A stretch of DNA of 64,000 bases from Tetracentron sinense (lineage: Eukaryota; Streptophyta; Magnoliopsida; Trochodendrales; Trochodendraceae), in assembly GCA_015143295.1 (NCBI GenBank), contig CM026566.1, forward strand, positions 6,683,072 through 6,747,071, given 5' to 3'. Position 1 is the first letter of the stretch; each line of letters opens with the position of its first letter. The position numbers were made by a program, and so were the translations under genes. Positions 12,130 through 23,900 of the stretch are shown here, one piece after another. Under the pieces are notes generated by a model. It was not told the DNA's origin. It was given only the letters and a program-made list of their open reading frames with translations, and did no database searches.

Positions 12130-12610
12130 GGCTATCAGTCATGAAAGAACCCCTACAATCCTGCCTACTGCCTCTTCTGGCAAGTCGATGGAGGAACCCC
12201 GGGCCTTACTGGACACCATCTCTCTTGACTATCCACCACGAAAGAACCCCGATAAACAATTCGTTGTCTCTTCTGACCTAACCAAAGAGGAACTCCGGTC
12301 TATACACTGTATAATGTTCAGTCACTTTAGACTCCCTAGGACTCCGATATCTCCCGACTATCAGTCACGGAGAAACTCTGGGTCTTACTGGACACCGCCT
12401 CTCTTGACCTAGTCAAAGAGGAACCACGGAAGACCTAGACAAACAAACCGACATCACTCGACTATCAGTCACAGAGGAACCCCGGGCCTTACTGGACACC
12501 GCCTCTCCTGACCTAGTCAAAGAGGAAGTACAGACAACCTAGACAAACAGACCGACATCTCCTTACTATCAGTCACGAAGGAACCCCGGGCCTTACTTAA
12601 CTCAGGTTAG
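12130..12610. repeat. Tandem repeat, unit about 103 bp
   Basis: The phrase CTATCAGTCAC recurs near 12358, 12462 and 12566, with a more diverged unit earlier. Units share GAACCCCGGGCCTTACTGGA and CCTAGTCAAAGAGGAA. GC-rich and non-coding. It lies just outside the Tekay LTR end at 12012. Confidence 0.75.
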
Positions 12611-12849
12611 GTTTTCTAACCATAGGAAAACCCCGATTATCCCAAGCCTCACTTGAATAACTGAAATAGTAGGGCGTCGCAGCCGTGAACCCAGTCTAAA
12701 AGTACATTGTTCCGATGGGGAACATCCCCAGGCCAATGGACCCTTCCATTGCCTTAAGTTAAGTGCCAAACACAACATTCATCAAAAGCGATAACTTCAC
12801 AACACATAGGGGAGCCAACACAGGCTTCCTGCAAAATCTATGTTATTTG

Positions 12850-13005
12850 CAATCGATCGCACCATTGATCACCCTTTGTCTGTGATCGATCGCCCAAGGT
12901 CATGACAGAACCCCAGGCGATTCTTCTATTTATGATAGATCGTCTTGATCGATCGGACACCTTCTGCGTGCCTACGAACGATCGCCACATCCTTGCGATC
13001 GATTG
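12850..13005. repeat. Cluster of GATCGATCGC-type palindromes
   Basis: About six near-copies of GCGATCGATCGC or its variants in 155 bp, ending 44 bp before the CACTA left terminus. Same motif class as 7930-8200. No TATA box with the same spacing can be assigned here. Confidence 0.7.
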
Positions 13006-13045
13006 CATATCACACTGAGCCTAAATTCTGAACTGTAAACAGCTC

Positions 13046-13048
13046 GAA
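13046..13048. other. Left target-site duplication of CACTA element (GAA)
   Basis: GAA directly before CACTACGTG. The same three bases follow the right end at 25717-25719. Three-base duplications are the rule for CACTA elements. Confidence 0.9.
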
Positions 13049-13076
13049 CACTACGTGAAAATGGGCAAAAAACGAC
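13049..13076 (+). repeat. Left terminal inverted repeat of CACTA
   Basis: CACTACGTGAAAATGGGC followed by an A-run and ACGAC. Pairs with 25689-25716 with two mismatches. Subterminal ACGAC-type motifs follow to about 13195, including a small palindrome with AAACGACTGC and GCAGTCGTT arms near 13160-13185. Confidence 0.92.
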
Positions 13077-13189
13077 ATCCAAAAGGCGGAAAAAATGACG
13101 GATTAAGGCTCTCGTTAATTATACGGCGGCTTACGGAAGTCGGCAACGTGAAACGCAATAAACGACTGCTCATGGCAGTCGTTCTTTGC

Positions 13190-13660
13190 AGCAAATTTCC
13201 CCCGAATATAGCCCTAACCCTAACTCTTTCTCTCTCTCGGTTTCTTCCTCTCTCTCTCTCTCGGCTGCTCTGCTCTCGGTTTCTTCCTCTCTCGGCTGCT
13301 CTCTCTCTCGGTTTCCCCTCTTGCCGCTGCTAGCTCGCCGACGTCTCTCTCGCCGTCCCTCTGGCCTCTGGTCGCCGGCCATCTTCTCTCTCCTTTTCGT
13401 CTTCTGGTCGCCGGCCATCTCCTTCGTTCCGAACAGCGCTATCTCACGGGGATCTCGCCGGCGACAGGTAAAATCGATCCCAGATTCTTCATCTTCTCTC
13501 TTGAACCATCTTCCTCCTCTTCTCTCCTCCTCATATCTCCACCTTATCTCTCTTCTCATTCCCCTCGCAGGTCTTCAGATCTACGTTTCATCGGCTCTCC
13601 GGCGACGAACAACGACATATGTTCTGGATGTGATCGTCCCTGCAAGTGTAGATCTCCTTT
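13190..13660 (+). promoter_or_regulatory. CT-rich leader-like block inside CACTA
   Basis: A strongly CT-rich tract (CTCTCTCTCGG, CGCCGGCCATCT) with an exon-like GCGACAG|GTAAAATC boundary near 13467. This resembles a plant promoter/5' untranslated exon with a leader intron, possibly for the transposase transcript that starts coding 3.5 kb downstream. Long open frames on both strands here come from the low-complexity composition. No protein family is recognised. The role is inferred. Confidence 0.35.
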
Positions 13661-14111
13661 GATTTTTTTATGTTCTGCATGTAAGTGATCTCCCTACAAA
13701 AGGTTTAGATTTGAGTTATTCCCCCCCCCCCCCAATGTGTGTAAATCTATAGATTAGGGTTCTATTGATCTCCTTTGAATGTGATCGTCCATCCATCTTC
13801 TCTCTTTATTTTTTTTATGTTCTGCATTTTACAGATCTCCCTACAGAGGTTTAGATCTCTAGATTTCCTTTGATTTTTTTAATTGTCTTGTGTTGATTGA
13901 TTTTTTCAAATCATGGTATTTTTTTTTACAGATGCCAATGGGTTAATCCTTTGAATGTGAATGTCCAACACCCCTCCATTTGTTTTTCATTTTTTGATGT
14001 GTTGATAGATTTATTGAGGTTTTGTCGAGATTTTTTTTACAGATGGGTGAATCTGAGAGTGTGTTCAGTTCAACGCCCCTTCCCTTGTTCATTTTTTGAT
14101 GTGTACATCTC
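13661..14111 (+). repeat. Partly duplicated T-rich intron-like sequence
   Basis: Blocks such as TTTTTTATGTTCTGCAT, GATCTCCCTACA(A/G)A and TTTTTTACAGATG occur two or three times, pointing to local duplication within the CACTA leader. A run of C is at about 13722-13733. No gene seen. Confidence 0.5.
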
Positions 14112-15100
14112 CTCGTTTATTTCATATTCACATGCATGGATTGCTTAGTAGTGGTTTTTGAAATATGTTAAGCATGAAGTGCTGTTGTCTTCTATTTCCA
14201 CTAGGGCTTTTACTATCTGGGTTTGCTCTGTTTCTTGGGGCTGTAAAGTTGTAAGGACTTCTTCAGAATTGTTACGGTAAAAATTGATGGACTTGATTCG
14301 TTTCAAGAGAGATGGAGTTCGAGCGAGTTGGGGTTCTTTCTCTTCTTGATCTCCTGTGTACTGGGGCTCTGATTCTTTGGGGTTTACTTCTTCGGATTTG
14401 TAAGGGAAGAGATTGATGGATTTGATTCGTTTTAAGAGTGGAGCGAATTGGGGTTCTTCATCTGACCTGTACTCGCCCTCTGATTCTTGGGGGTTTAAGG
14501 TTGTTGTGAGGAAGCGAAATGGTTTTATTATTTCTTCGGATTTGTAACGGAAGAGATTGATGGATGCGAGTCGTTGGAAGAAGGATGGAGCTTGATCGAG
14601 TTGGGGTTGTTTCTCATCTTTGATTTGTTGGCGTTTCAACCGGTTCAACCGATTGATCGTGTTATTATATTAATAATAATTTTTTTTTAATAATTATCCT
14701 AGGTGGCCCAGCCCGGTTCGATCGTGTTATTATATTAATAATAATTTTTTTTTCATTTTCGCCTTTTTTGGCTGGTTCCCTTGGTTTTTACCGATTTTTG
14801 TCACCGGTTCTGCCCGTTCTCTAATTGGTTTTGAATTGATTCTGGTTTTGGTGTTTTTTTTGGAACTGTTGATCTGACTAGTTCCCATTTCACTTATTCA
14901 ACCTATTAGTCCAGTCCAATTTTAAAACACTGCGAGAAGGCATGCTTCACAATTTTTATGACCTAAAAGGGCATGATTTTAACATATTTATAATAATCTA
15001 GAGTTAGTTCATATCATGAAGCGCTTGTTAACATATTTAAGTAAGATTCTCCTTTTCGAAAGTCTGGTTGATCACTCGTTTATTTCATATTCACATGCAT
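14112..15100. repeat. 26-bp direct repeat flanking a 937-bp insert in CACTA
   Basis: The same 26 bases, starting CTCGTTTATTTCATATTC, are at 14112-14137 and 15075-15100. The A70-like antisense frame (14145-14648) and an AT-rich part with its own direct repeat (from 14654 and from 14720) lie between. This looks like the scar of an acquisition or a slipped-repair event. Confidence 0.85.
14145..14648 (-). pseudogene. Probable captured host gene fragment, A70/DUF4408-like
   Basis: A 167-codon antisense frame contains three copies of a motif of the form (A/T)PSxx(Q/K)R(L/I)xSINxxxxxSEE: APSFFQRLASINLFRYKSEE, then FAPLLKRIKSINLFPYKSEE, then a third with TPSLLKRIKSINF. Plant A70 (PAMP-induced) DUF4408 proteins carry serial SLLxRxKSINxxxY motifs of this kind. 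Their N-terminal membrane segment is absent, so this would be a partial capture. Orientation is opposite to the transposase. Codons are open throughout, which suggests recent acquisition. The assignment rests on remembered motifs and is moderate. Confidence 0.45.
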
Positions 15101-15458
15101 CTCGATCCTTCAATCTCTCTATATAATCTGACATCTTAGGATATATTTTAACTGTTAGGAGTATCCATGAAATGCATACTCCAAATTTGTTTCCTTGATT
15201 CCCTTCATCCTTCAATCTCTCTATATAGGTGGGATTTCCATTGGTTCTCTGTTGATTCCATACATTGTAGTTGTAGAATTTATAGGAAAAATGAAGGGAT
15301 ACTGAAGAAATAAGACAATGATGTGTCATCCCTCACCTTCGCCGGCCATCTCTCTCTCATGTTGTATTTTGAGGGGATTTGAACGCGGTGGCATGTAAGA
15401 ACTTATTGTGGGTGTAGAGAAATGGATGGTAGTGATCTGTTGGGGGTTTCCTCATAGC

Positions 15459-15715
15459 CCATCTGATTACATATGTAATTTATTTTCCCATTTGGGTTTT
15501 TCAGATCTTAATTTTCCAAAACCAGAGATTTTATTCCTCTTCTTTTCAAATTTTTTTACAGTAAATAAATAAAAATCAGCCCATCTTCAGTCCTTATGTG
15601 CATCTGATTATAGATATAGATTTTTTTTCCTTTCTATTTGGGTTTTCCAGATATTAACTTTGCAAAAACAGAGATTTTACTCCGCTTATTTTCAGATCTG
15701 TTTACAGTCAAAAGA
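15459..15715. repeat. Diverged tandem duplication, about 125-bp unit
   Basis: CATCTGATTA ... TTTGGGTTTT(T)C(C)AGAT ... AGAGATTTTA ... TTACAGT occurs twice in order, near 15459-15583 and 15600-15712. Non-coding, inside the CACTA leader. Confidence 0.7.
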
Positions 15716-17107
15716 AAAAAAACCAAAAGATGAGTAGAGTTAAAAACATTCCCACATCTTGATTGATCGATGATGTGTTTGTGTGGTATTTCACGCCAAG
15801 CTTTGAAACAATGTGTTTTTGGGTTATGGACGGTGAATTACGTTTTCCATGCCACTTGCTATAAACCAATTCTAATTACAGGTTTATCAAAAACTGTAGT
15901 TCAATGTTGAAACTGTGAGTGTATTTTCATGAAGTGGATTGACTATGTACAGAGTGCTTATACTTATCCAGTCTTATGCTCTCTTTTTTAGACCTCTTGA
16001 TAGCTATTTTATTCTGTTTCCTCCTAATGACATCTAAGTTAGTATTATTTAGCAGATTTGATGCATAGTATAGTTAGTTCTATTATTTCAATTCCGAAAC
16101 AAGCATGGCTGACTGTTAACTTGAAAATCTAATTAAATATCTATGAAAAAAAAGGGCAGCACATAATCTAATTAAATATCTAAGGTGATCTTGGAAATAT
16201 TGAAGTAGCCAAGGAAAGAAGGGTAGCTATCATTTTGATGTTTGTTGAGACTGGCTTTGTTTTTGTTGATTTTTTTTTGCTGGTATTTTCTTGGCATGAT
16301 TTTCTAGCATGATTTCCTTAGCTACTTCCACATTTTCTAAGATGTGATTTTTTTTAATTGATGTTGTTGTGATTGAAGCTCCCCTCCACATTCCATTTCC
16401 CATGTCCCTGCCTTTTTTGTTTAATTCAGTGAGTAGATATAATAAGGGTGATGCTAAGTGAACTCCCCTAATCCTAACCCTTGTATGGTAAAAATATGGT
16501 AAACTAGATTCTCTATAAGGTAATAAAGAAACCAACATACTCTTTGCAGCATCTAGAAGCAAGTTGAATGCCTTCAACTGTTTTTAACTCCTGCTTGCAA
16601 CGAAACCAACACAAAAAATTATAATTGACCTATTAAGTTTGATTTATTTGTTAGTTTAATCTATATGTCAACCTATTGGAAAACTACTAGAACAAAGATA
16701 TTTGTTAGTTTGTTGGTTTCAAATGAAAACAGGTCACTGCTGAAACTAATATATCTTTGATCTAGTAGTTTGGTTTTAACAATTGTCACAACCCATTCTG
16801 TAATGAGAATATTTCCATAACTCAAACCTCACACACTTGGTGGCCACCAAGAAACCAACTCTATTTCTTCATTTTTTGAGTTCCTCTTTCTCTTCGAGAG
16901 AAATGATGATGAGATCGGAGAGAATGGGAGGAAAAAAATGAATAATTGAGAAATGCCAAACCCAAGCTTACTTTGGATTGGGTTCGGGTGAAAGTTTCAA
17001 AAAGCCAACTTCTATAAATACATTATAATATATGTAATTATATCATTGTGAACATTAGATTCCAAGTTTCTTATATTATTTTGAATATTTACCCAGCTAA
17101 CTAGAAG
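15716..17107. other. CACTA 5' interior without recognised gene
   Basis: AT-rich sequence between the leader duplications and the transposase start. The minus-strand frame at 16230-16577 has Lys/Gln-rich composition, no recognisable family and no supporting context, so it is not called. A leader intron or promoter would be expected here. Confidence 0.5.
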
Positions 17108-20100
17108 ATGTCTTCTTCGACCCCCCCAAGCAAGGAGTGGATGACAGCACCGAGGATGTCTTTTGAATACCTTGAAGGTGTTGCATCATTCCTATCATTT
17201 GCAAAACAGAATTGTAAGGGTGTTGATTGGCATTGTTGTCCTTGTGTTAAATGTCGTAATCTGCAAGGGAAGAAAACCCTAGAAGTTATCTCAGAGCATT
17301 TAATATGTGATGGTATAGATAAGTCGTACACAAGGTGGATCAACCATGGAGAACCATTTCTGATAAATCATGATAATGTTGGGGTTCCTAGTACGTCGAC
17401 TAGTAATCAACATGAAGATTTGTACCCAAGAATGACAAATATGTTGAATAACACATTTGGACGTGTTAGTCCCGATGACATGGATACATGCCTAAATGAA
17501 GTTCATGATAAAGATGACGGTCAAGCTTCAGGTGATTCACAGGAGGATATTCAGTTCAAGAAGTTAATGGAGGATGCGATGCAACCCCTATATCCCTCGT
17601 GTCGAGGTGAGCACACAAAATTATCAGTCACTGTTCAGTTGTTGAGCATGAAAGCTAGACATCAGTGGTCTAATAATAGCTTCACAGAGCTATTAGAAAC
17701 GATCAAAAAGATTTTACCAGATGAGAACACTTTGCCGGATAGTACCTACACTGTGAAGAAGTTGATCAAGTCTTTGCGTATGGACTACCAGATTACCCAT
17801 GCATGTCGTAATGATTGCATACTATACTGGAGAGAGCATGCTAGTAAGGATAGTTGTCCTACGTGTGGTGAAAGCAGATGGAAACCGGTGGACGACTCAA
17901 AGCCGAAGGCTAAAACTTTACCGTGGAAGAAGCTAAGATATTTTCCATTGACACAGAGGTTGCAAAGAATGTACAGTGTACCATGGATTGCAGAGAGTAT
18001 GAAATGGCATGCAAATTCAGTTGAAAATGATAGCCACATGCGCCATCCGGTAGATTCTTCTTGTTGGAAATCATTAAATATTAGGTGGAGTGACTTTGCT
18101 GCTGAACCACGTAATGTTCGGCCAGGCCTTGCAACAGATGGATTCAATCCTTTTGGGAACAAGAGTAACTCTTATAGTTGCTGGCCTGTTATGATTGTTC
18201 CTTACAATCTTCCCCCATCTTTATGCATGCGTAAGGAATTTACCATACTAACACTATTGATTCCTGGCCCAAATGGTCCAGGACATGACATTGATGTCTA
18301 CTTGCAGCCATTGATCGCAGAGTTGAATGAATTGTGGTCTACTGGAACCATAACATATGACTCTCACACTAAGAATAGGTTCATCATGAAAGCAATTTTG
18401 TTGTGGGCTATACATGATTTTCCAGCGTACGGCCATCTTTCGGGTTGTAGGACCGCAGGAAAGTATGGTTGTCCTGTTTGCAGTGAAGGGACAGACTCAG
18501 TGTGGCTATCACATGGAAAAAAGTTTGCCTACATGGGTCATAGAAGATTCCTAGCAGATTTAAGTCATCCTTTCAGGAGTCAAAAATCACAATTTAATGG
18601 GAAAGAAGAACTTAGGAAACATCCTCGCCGTTTGAGTGGGTTTGAAGTATTATGCAAAATGGAAGCTATTCAGACTAAGTTTGGAAAGGTAGCAGGAAAG
18701 AAGAGGAAGAAGTCCACGACCGAGGAAAGCACTGCATGGTCAAAGAGATCAATCTTGTTTGACTTACCATACTGGAAGGTGCTTTATAAGATGTTTTATA
18801 ATATTAATGTTTTGTGGAATATATCGCATTGATAATAACATATCTCGTTCATTTGTACAGGATTTGCATATTCGTCATAATTTGGATGTAAGGCATGTGG
18901 AAAAAAATATTGCAGAGAATTTAATTGCAACAATTATGGACACGAAGGGTAAGACAAAAGATGATATTGAAGCCCGTAAGGACCTTAAGGCTATGAAGAT
19001 AAGAAGAAATCTATGGACGATTGAAAAAAATGACAAAGTATCTTTTCTAAAAGCTCATTTTTCTTTGTCTCGAGTGGAGAAAGAGATAATTTGTAAAACT
19101 TTGCATAATTTGAAGGTTCTTATCGGATACAGTGCAAATTGGAAGCATAATGTTAGTTTGCAGGATTTTCAACTTAAAGGCTTGAAGTCACATGATTATC
19201 ACATCCTTCTACAACAACTACTACCAGTGTTATTGATGCACGCATTCAAGAAACATAAGCCATTGCGTGCTGCTATTCGACAATTGTCAATATTTTTTAA
19301 TATCCTATGTTCCAAGGTTATTGTCCGTATTGAGCTTTCGGAGATGAGAAAACGCATTGTTGAAACACTATGTATGTTCGAAAAATACTTCCCGCCATCA
19401 TTTTTTGTTTCCATGACACACCTCGTTGTGCACTTGGCAGAGGAGGCATAGGTTTGCGGACCTGTTAGATATCGATGGATGTATCATTTTGAGAGGTAAA
19501 TTAAAATTATTTTGGATTACATAGTTTTTTTAATTTAAAGGTATCGTATCAATAGTTGATTGATGTTGTCGTTTACAGGATGATGAAAACATACAAACGA
19601 TATGTAGTGAATCAAACTTTTCCAGAGGGCTCTATTACAGAACAGTACCTCATGGAAGAATCAATGAGGTTCTGCATGGAGTACATGCCTAATGGTAGGG
19701 AAGGAAGCCATAAGCGGGGATGAAGGGCATTGAGAGATGATGAAGTTGAATTTGCCTATCCTATCGATAAAAAGGGAAAGGCCTACCGTCTCCCACATTT
19801 GCTTTACCAGCAAGCAGGCAGATGGGTTCTACAACAATGCCCTGAAAATGCTGAGTGGGAGAAGTAAGCAAAATTTGATATTTATATCTTTACAATTATT
19901 ATTTTGATTTTAACACACTTTAATACTTAATTTAAAGATCTATTATTTGCATTCACAGGAAGTATCAAACATACCTTCAATCACACATGTCTAGTGATAA
20001 AAGTCGAAGAGACAATCAACAAACAAAAAAAGCGATGGATTACATTCCTTGGTTACGACAACAACTAGAAAAAGAAAAAACATCTACCCTGAAGAGGCTT

Positions 20101-20676
20101 GCTGATGGTCCAGACTTAAATGCCTTGTCATATAGTGCATATGCGGTAAATGGATATGTTTTTTGTACAGCGGAATGGGAAATGAGCATGACGACACAGA
20201 ATAGTGGAGTCTCCATAAAGGCTGTTACTAGTTTCAGGGCAAGTGCCAAAGATAAGAACCTTGTGGAAGAAGAAGTCACTTATTATGGCATCATCAAACT
20301 AATTCTTGAATTGAATTACTATGATTTCAAAGAAGTAGTATTCTTTTGTGATTGGGTGCGTATAGAAGATAAATCAAATGGATGTTATGTTGATCCAGAA
20401 ACAAACTTGATCTTTGCTAACCTGGGGAGGTTCAGAAGAAATTTAAAGGAAGATGATGAGCCGTTTATTCTTGCATCTCAAGCCACTCAGGTCTTTTATT
20501 GCAAGGATCACACTAGGGATAATTGGTATGTTGTCTTAGATGCTCCAAAGAGATTGCATCGAGATGTGGATGCTTATGAAAACCCCTTAGTGTTTGAAGC
20601 AAGAATGAAAGCAGATAGTTTAACATCTGCATTAGTCGCTGATATAGTAGAAGCTGATGAAAATGAATGTATTTAG
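17108..20676 (+). pseudogene. TNP2-type CACTA transposase, four exons, two premature stops
   Basis: Cuts and joins element ends in the nucleus (family knowledge). Exons inferred from GT/AG sites that keep frame: 17108-18778, 18861-19495, 19579-19863, 19959-20676 (about 1100 codons). The N-terminus (residues ~10-85) is the transposase-associated domain with a C-x-CPCVKC cysteine cluster. Residues ~225-450 are Transposase_21/TNP2, with the family motifs TDGFNPFG (D near 344), LLIPGPNGPGHDID and DFPAYG. Exon 2 matches DUF4218 (LRAAIRQLSIFFN, MTHLVVHLAEEA), and exon 4 matches DUF4216 (YYDFKEVVFFCDW). In-frame TAG at 19449-19451 and TGA at 19721-19723 interrupt it; sequence after each stays conserved, so both look recent. 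Confidence 0.9.
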
Positions 20677-20953
20677 CATGTACTTGCTTGCTTATTTTGA
20701 ATGTAAACATCTTTGACATGAATTATCAATGGAATAAGATTATTCACTGAATGTTCTTTGTGTTTCTTTATGTACTTGCTTGCTTACAATGGGAACTTAT
20801 AAGTTTGTTCCTCTATCATTCATGTACGTGGATTTTCTGCATTTTTTCTAGCATTTAATTATTAATCTCATTTCTTTATGTACTTGCTTACTTGTTGGAT
20901 AATTATAAGTTCGTTCCCATTTTATATTAGTTTTGTTATAAAAAATTGCAGAA

Positions 20954-23900
20954 ATGAGCCAAGAGCAATCAAGTGGGTCTGAACCTAGTGGGTCTCAACC
21001 TAGTGGGTCTGAACCTAGTGGGTCTGGACAAAGTGGTGAGTTTATTACATTCATTTGCTTAATATTTGTTATTAAATATTACCTAATAATATATTTTTTG
21101 TGTAGATGAACGTCGCGTAGCCGAATTTAATGAAGATGGGCAGTTCATTGGTGAGACAAAGTTTGCGACATTTGTGGGGAAGGTCACGAGGACACATTGT
21201 CCACCTATATACACTAGTTGGGTTGTAGTTCCAGATGAAATCAAGGAGCTTATTTGGACCCTTGTCATGGTGAGTGCATGTGATTAAGAGTATAATTTAT
21301 TTTCTTTTTATATTGACAAATATGATTTATCTTCTAATGTTGATCACAGTCCCAGTATAATGTTCCAATCATACATAAAGATGCAGTATTGAAGATTGCC
21401 AACTCCACCTGGAGGAATTGGAAACACGAGCTCCACCTACATTACGACAAATTCGAAACAGATGCTGAACGAAAAAGAAATCCACATCATCAGGTGAGGA
21501 GTGAAGATTGGGAGAAATTTGTTGATATGTGTTCAACAGATGAAGTCAAGGCTCGTCGGGCAAAGGGCAAGTATTCTAGGGAGCAGATGAAGAGCCCGCA
21601 CATGTCTGGTAGACGAGGAGCAGCGAGAACTGCCGAGGATCTGGTAATAATATGATGTGAATGCTTGATTATTATTAATTATTACTTTATGGTAATATTA
21701 TGATGGCAAAGACGCTGTGAGGAGCTTTAATCATTAAATAAGATGTTAATGCTTGCTTATTTAATTGTATATTTTCTTTTACAGAAAAGAAAGAGCTCTA
21801 GTGGTACAGTGTCAAGAACAGAAGTATATGTGGCCACCCATACAAAGATAGATGGGACTTGCCCTTATCCTGTCACAAGCCAACAAATAGTGAGAATAAA
21901 AACTCTAGTTTTTTTTTTTTTTTTTTTTTATCAATAAGCAATTAATATAAGTTTTTCTAACTAATTCTATTTTTTGTAGGATGAAATAAGACAAATTATT
22001 AGCATGGATCCATCACTAGGACATGCAGATTTAGATAATGACCCTGTTGCACAGGTATGTGATTCCTTTCTCTCTTCTTGTATTGTATTCCTTCTACTGA
22101 AATTCCTCATTTAATGTTAATTTTTGATATGTTATCAGGTATGTGGTCGTGATGGAAGGGGGCGTGTACGAGGATTGGGTAGTGGTGTGTCTAAGACCAC
22201 TATCCGTGTGTCAGCTCCTTACAAGGAGGCTATTAAACGGGGGAAGAAAGAATCTGAAAGCCTTGAGGCAAAAGTTGAGGCCCTTAGCAAACGACTTTCA
22301 ATTTTTGAAGAGAATATGAAGGGGCGTTCATCTTCCGAGTTTTCTACTCATGGGGCACATATGCCAGATTCCTCAGAGTTTTGTAGTACTTCCCAGGTAT
22401 AAATTTTGAAACTATTTATTACATTCGAATTTACAGATTATTATAAGTTTTTATTTTTTGTGATAAATTTTGATCCGGAGCTCTATTTCTGATAATTGGG
22501 TTTAGTCGTTTAGATACTATATTAATTAAAATCTTGATGAGTGAAAGCTCCCTGAAATCCAAGGAACCCCAATTCAGTTTCTGATAACCTGATATCTCTC
22601 CCCACAAACTAAAAATGAAGAGATTGTAATCTCATCTTAATTCATACCTGTAACATGTATGTAACAATCTCAAAACCTAAAAAAACAGAACCCAAATAAA
22701 ATTTTTTTTAGAAAAATGAAGAACAGAATCTCTGAGACACCATTAATGAATAAACCAAAATATAAATCAGAAAATGAATTTGAGACTAATCGAAAACCTC
22801 TATGTGGATGGTCAGGAAATCCAGCAGGAGCCGAAACTGCAAGAATCAAGATAAAAAAATCCCATTGTAAAGAATAGTAGAAACAAAGCTTTACAAATTA
22901 TAATCACATGTCCCGTCTCGGATCCGTAACGTTCAACCTCCAATGGTGATCTTGTAAGCCGTTCTCTCCAGCCTTCTTTCTATCCCATTCCAACTCGATC
23001 TCTCTCCTCGGTGATAGCCCACAAAACTTCTGCAAACTTTCATCCATGGCATCATGCACCTTCCACCACCTGCGATGCACAATATCGCTTGCATAGACTT
23101 GTTGATCTCCAAGATCCCAATTACAATCATAGTCTCTATAACAATTCCAAGGCTTCAAGCCAAGGTAATGTATCGCATAGAGCTTCGGTGGATCGGCGCT
23201 AAATAGTTGGTTCTTCATGCTTGCCTCTGCCGTGGTGTTGGCCCAAAAATTCTTCAAACAATTCACTCTCCTTGGCAACCTATGCGACCACACAAAAACT
23301 TCATTAAGGAAACCTTGGTCCCAGCCATTATATGAAATGATCTTTTTTCGCTGATCCATCAAAATTTGAAAAGTGCATTCGGATGGCTCAATTGCCATAA
23401 CTCCAGAATTAAAGATTGATCCGTCATTTCCTGTGGCAGACATTTGAGGAAAATGGAATAGGATGTCCAGGTTTCGAAGTACCACAATATCGGAGTCTAT
23501 GAAGATGATCTTGTCATAGTAAGTTAGCTGCCATAATCGGAATTTACTATAGTTATATTCATTATAGGTACCCTTCTCGGCTCTCGGGTTTCGAATTCGC
23601 TTGATCAGCTGAATTTTCCATCCGATAGTTGTGTAACATCTTGAAGGCGTTCGGATTATCATCTATCATTATATGTAACATCTATCATTATATGTAACAT
23701 CTATCATTAGCAGCAGCTTATGACATAGCGGCGATAAAGTATAGAGGCCTGGATGCAGTTACCAACTTCGATATAAGTCGTTATGATGTCAAGAGCATTC
23801 TCGAAAGCAAAGCTTTGCCGATCGGAGTAGGAGCAGCCAAGCGGATAAAAAGGGATCAAGTAATCGAGGCTTCAAGGAAACAGGAGGAGATTGTAGCTCG

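Larger units (their letters stand above)
12013..13048. other. Segment between Tekay LTR and CACTA: tandem repeats and palindromes, no gene
   Basis: Before the CACTA insertion this was contiguous with 25720-26915, as the GAA duplication shows. It contains a roughly 103-bp tandem repeat (12130-12610) and another palindrome cluster (12850-13005). It is probably LTR or internal sequence of an older minus-strand Ty3 element. The frame at 12188-12412 only reflects the tandem repeat and is not a supported gene. Confidence 0.5.

Noticed and set aside
13055..13662. Overlapping open frames on both strands of the CT-rich block
   Set aside because: Ser/Leu/Arg- and Glu/Arg-rich products follow directly from CTCTCT repeats; better explained as leader/promoter DNA.
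14713..14722. GGTTCGATC resembling a tRNA B box
   Set aside because: No A box, cloverleaf or terminator at the right spacing; the motif lies in a local duplication.
16230..16577. 115-codon minus frame in the CACTA leader
   Set aside because: No motif or family recognised, low-complexity Lys/Gln tail, and no supporting splice or context signal.
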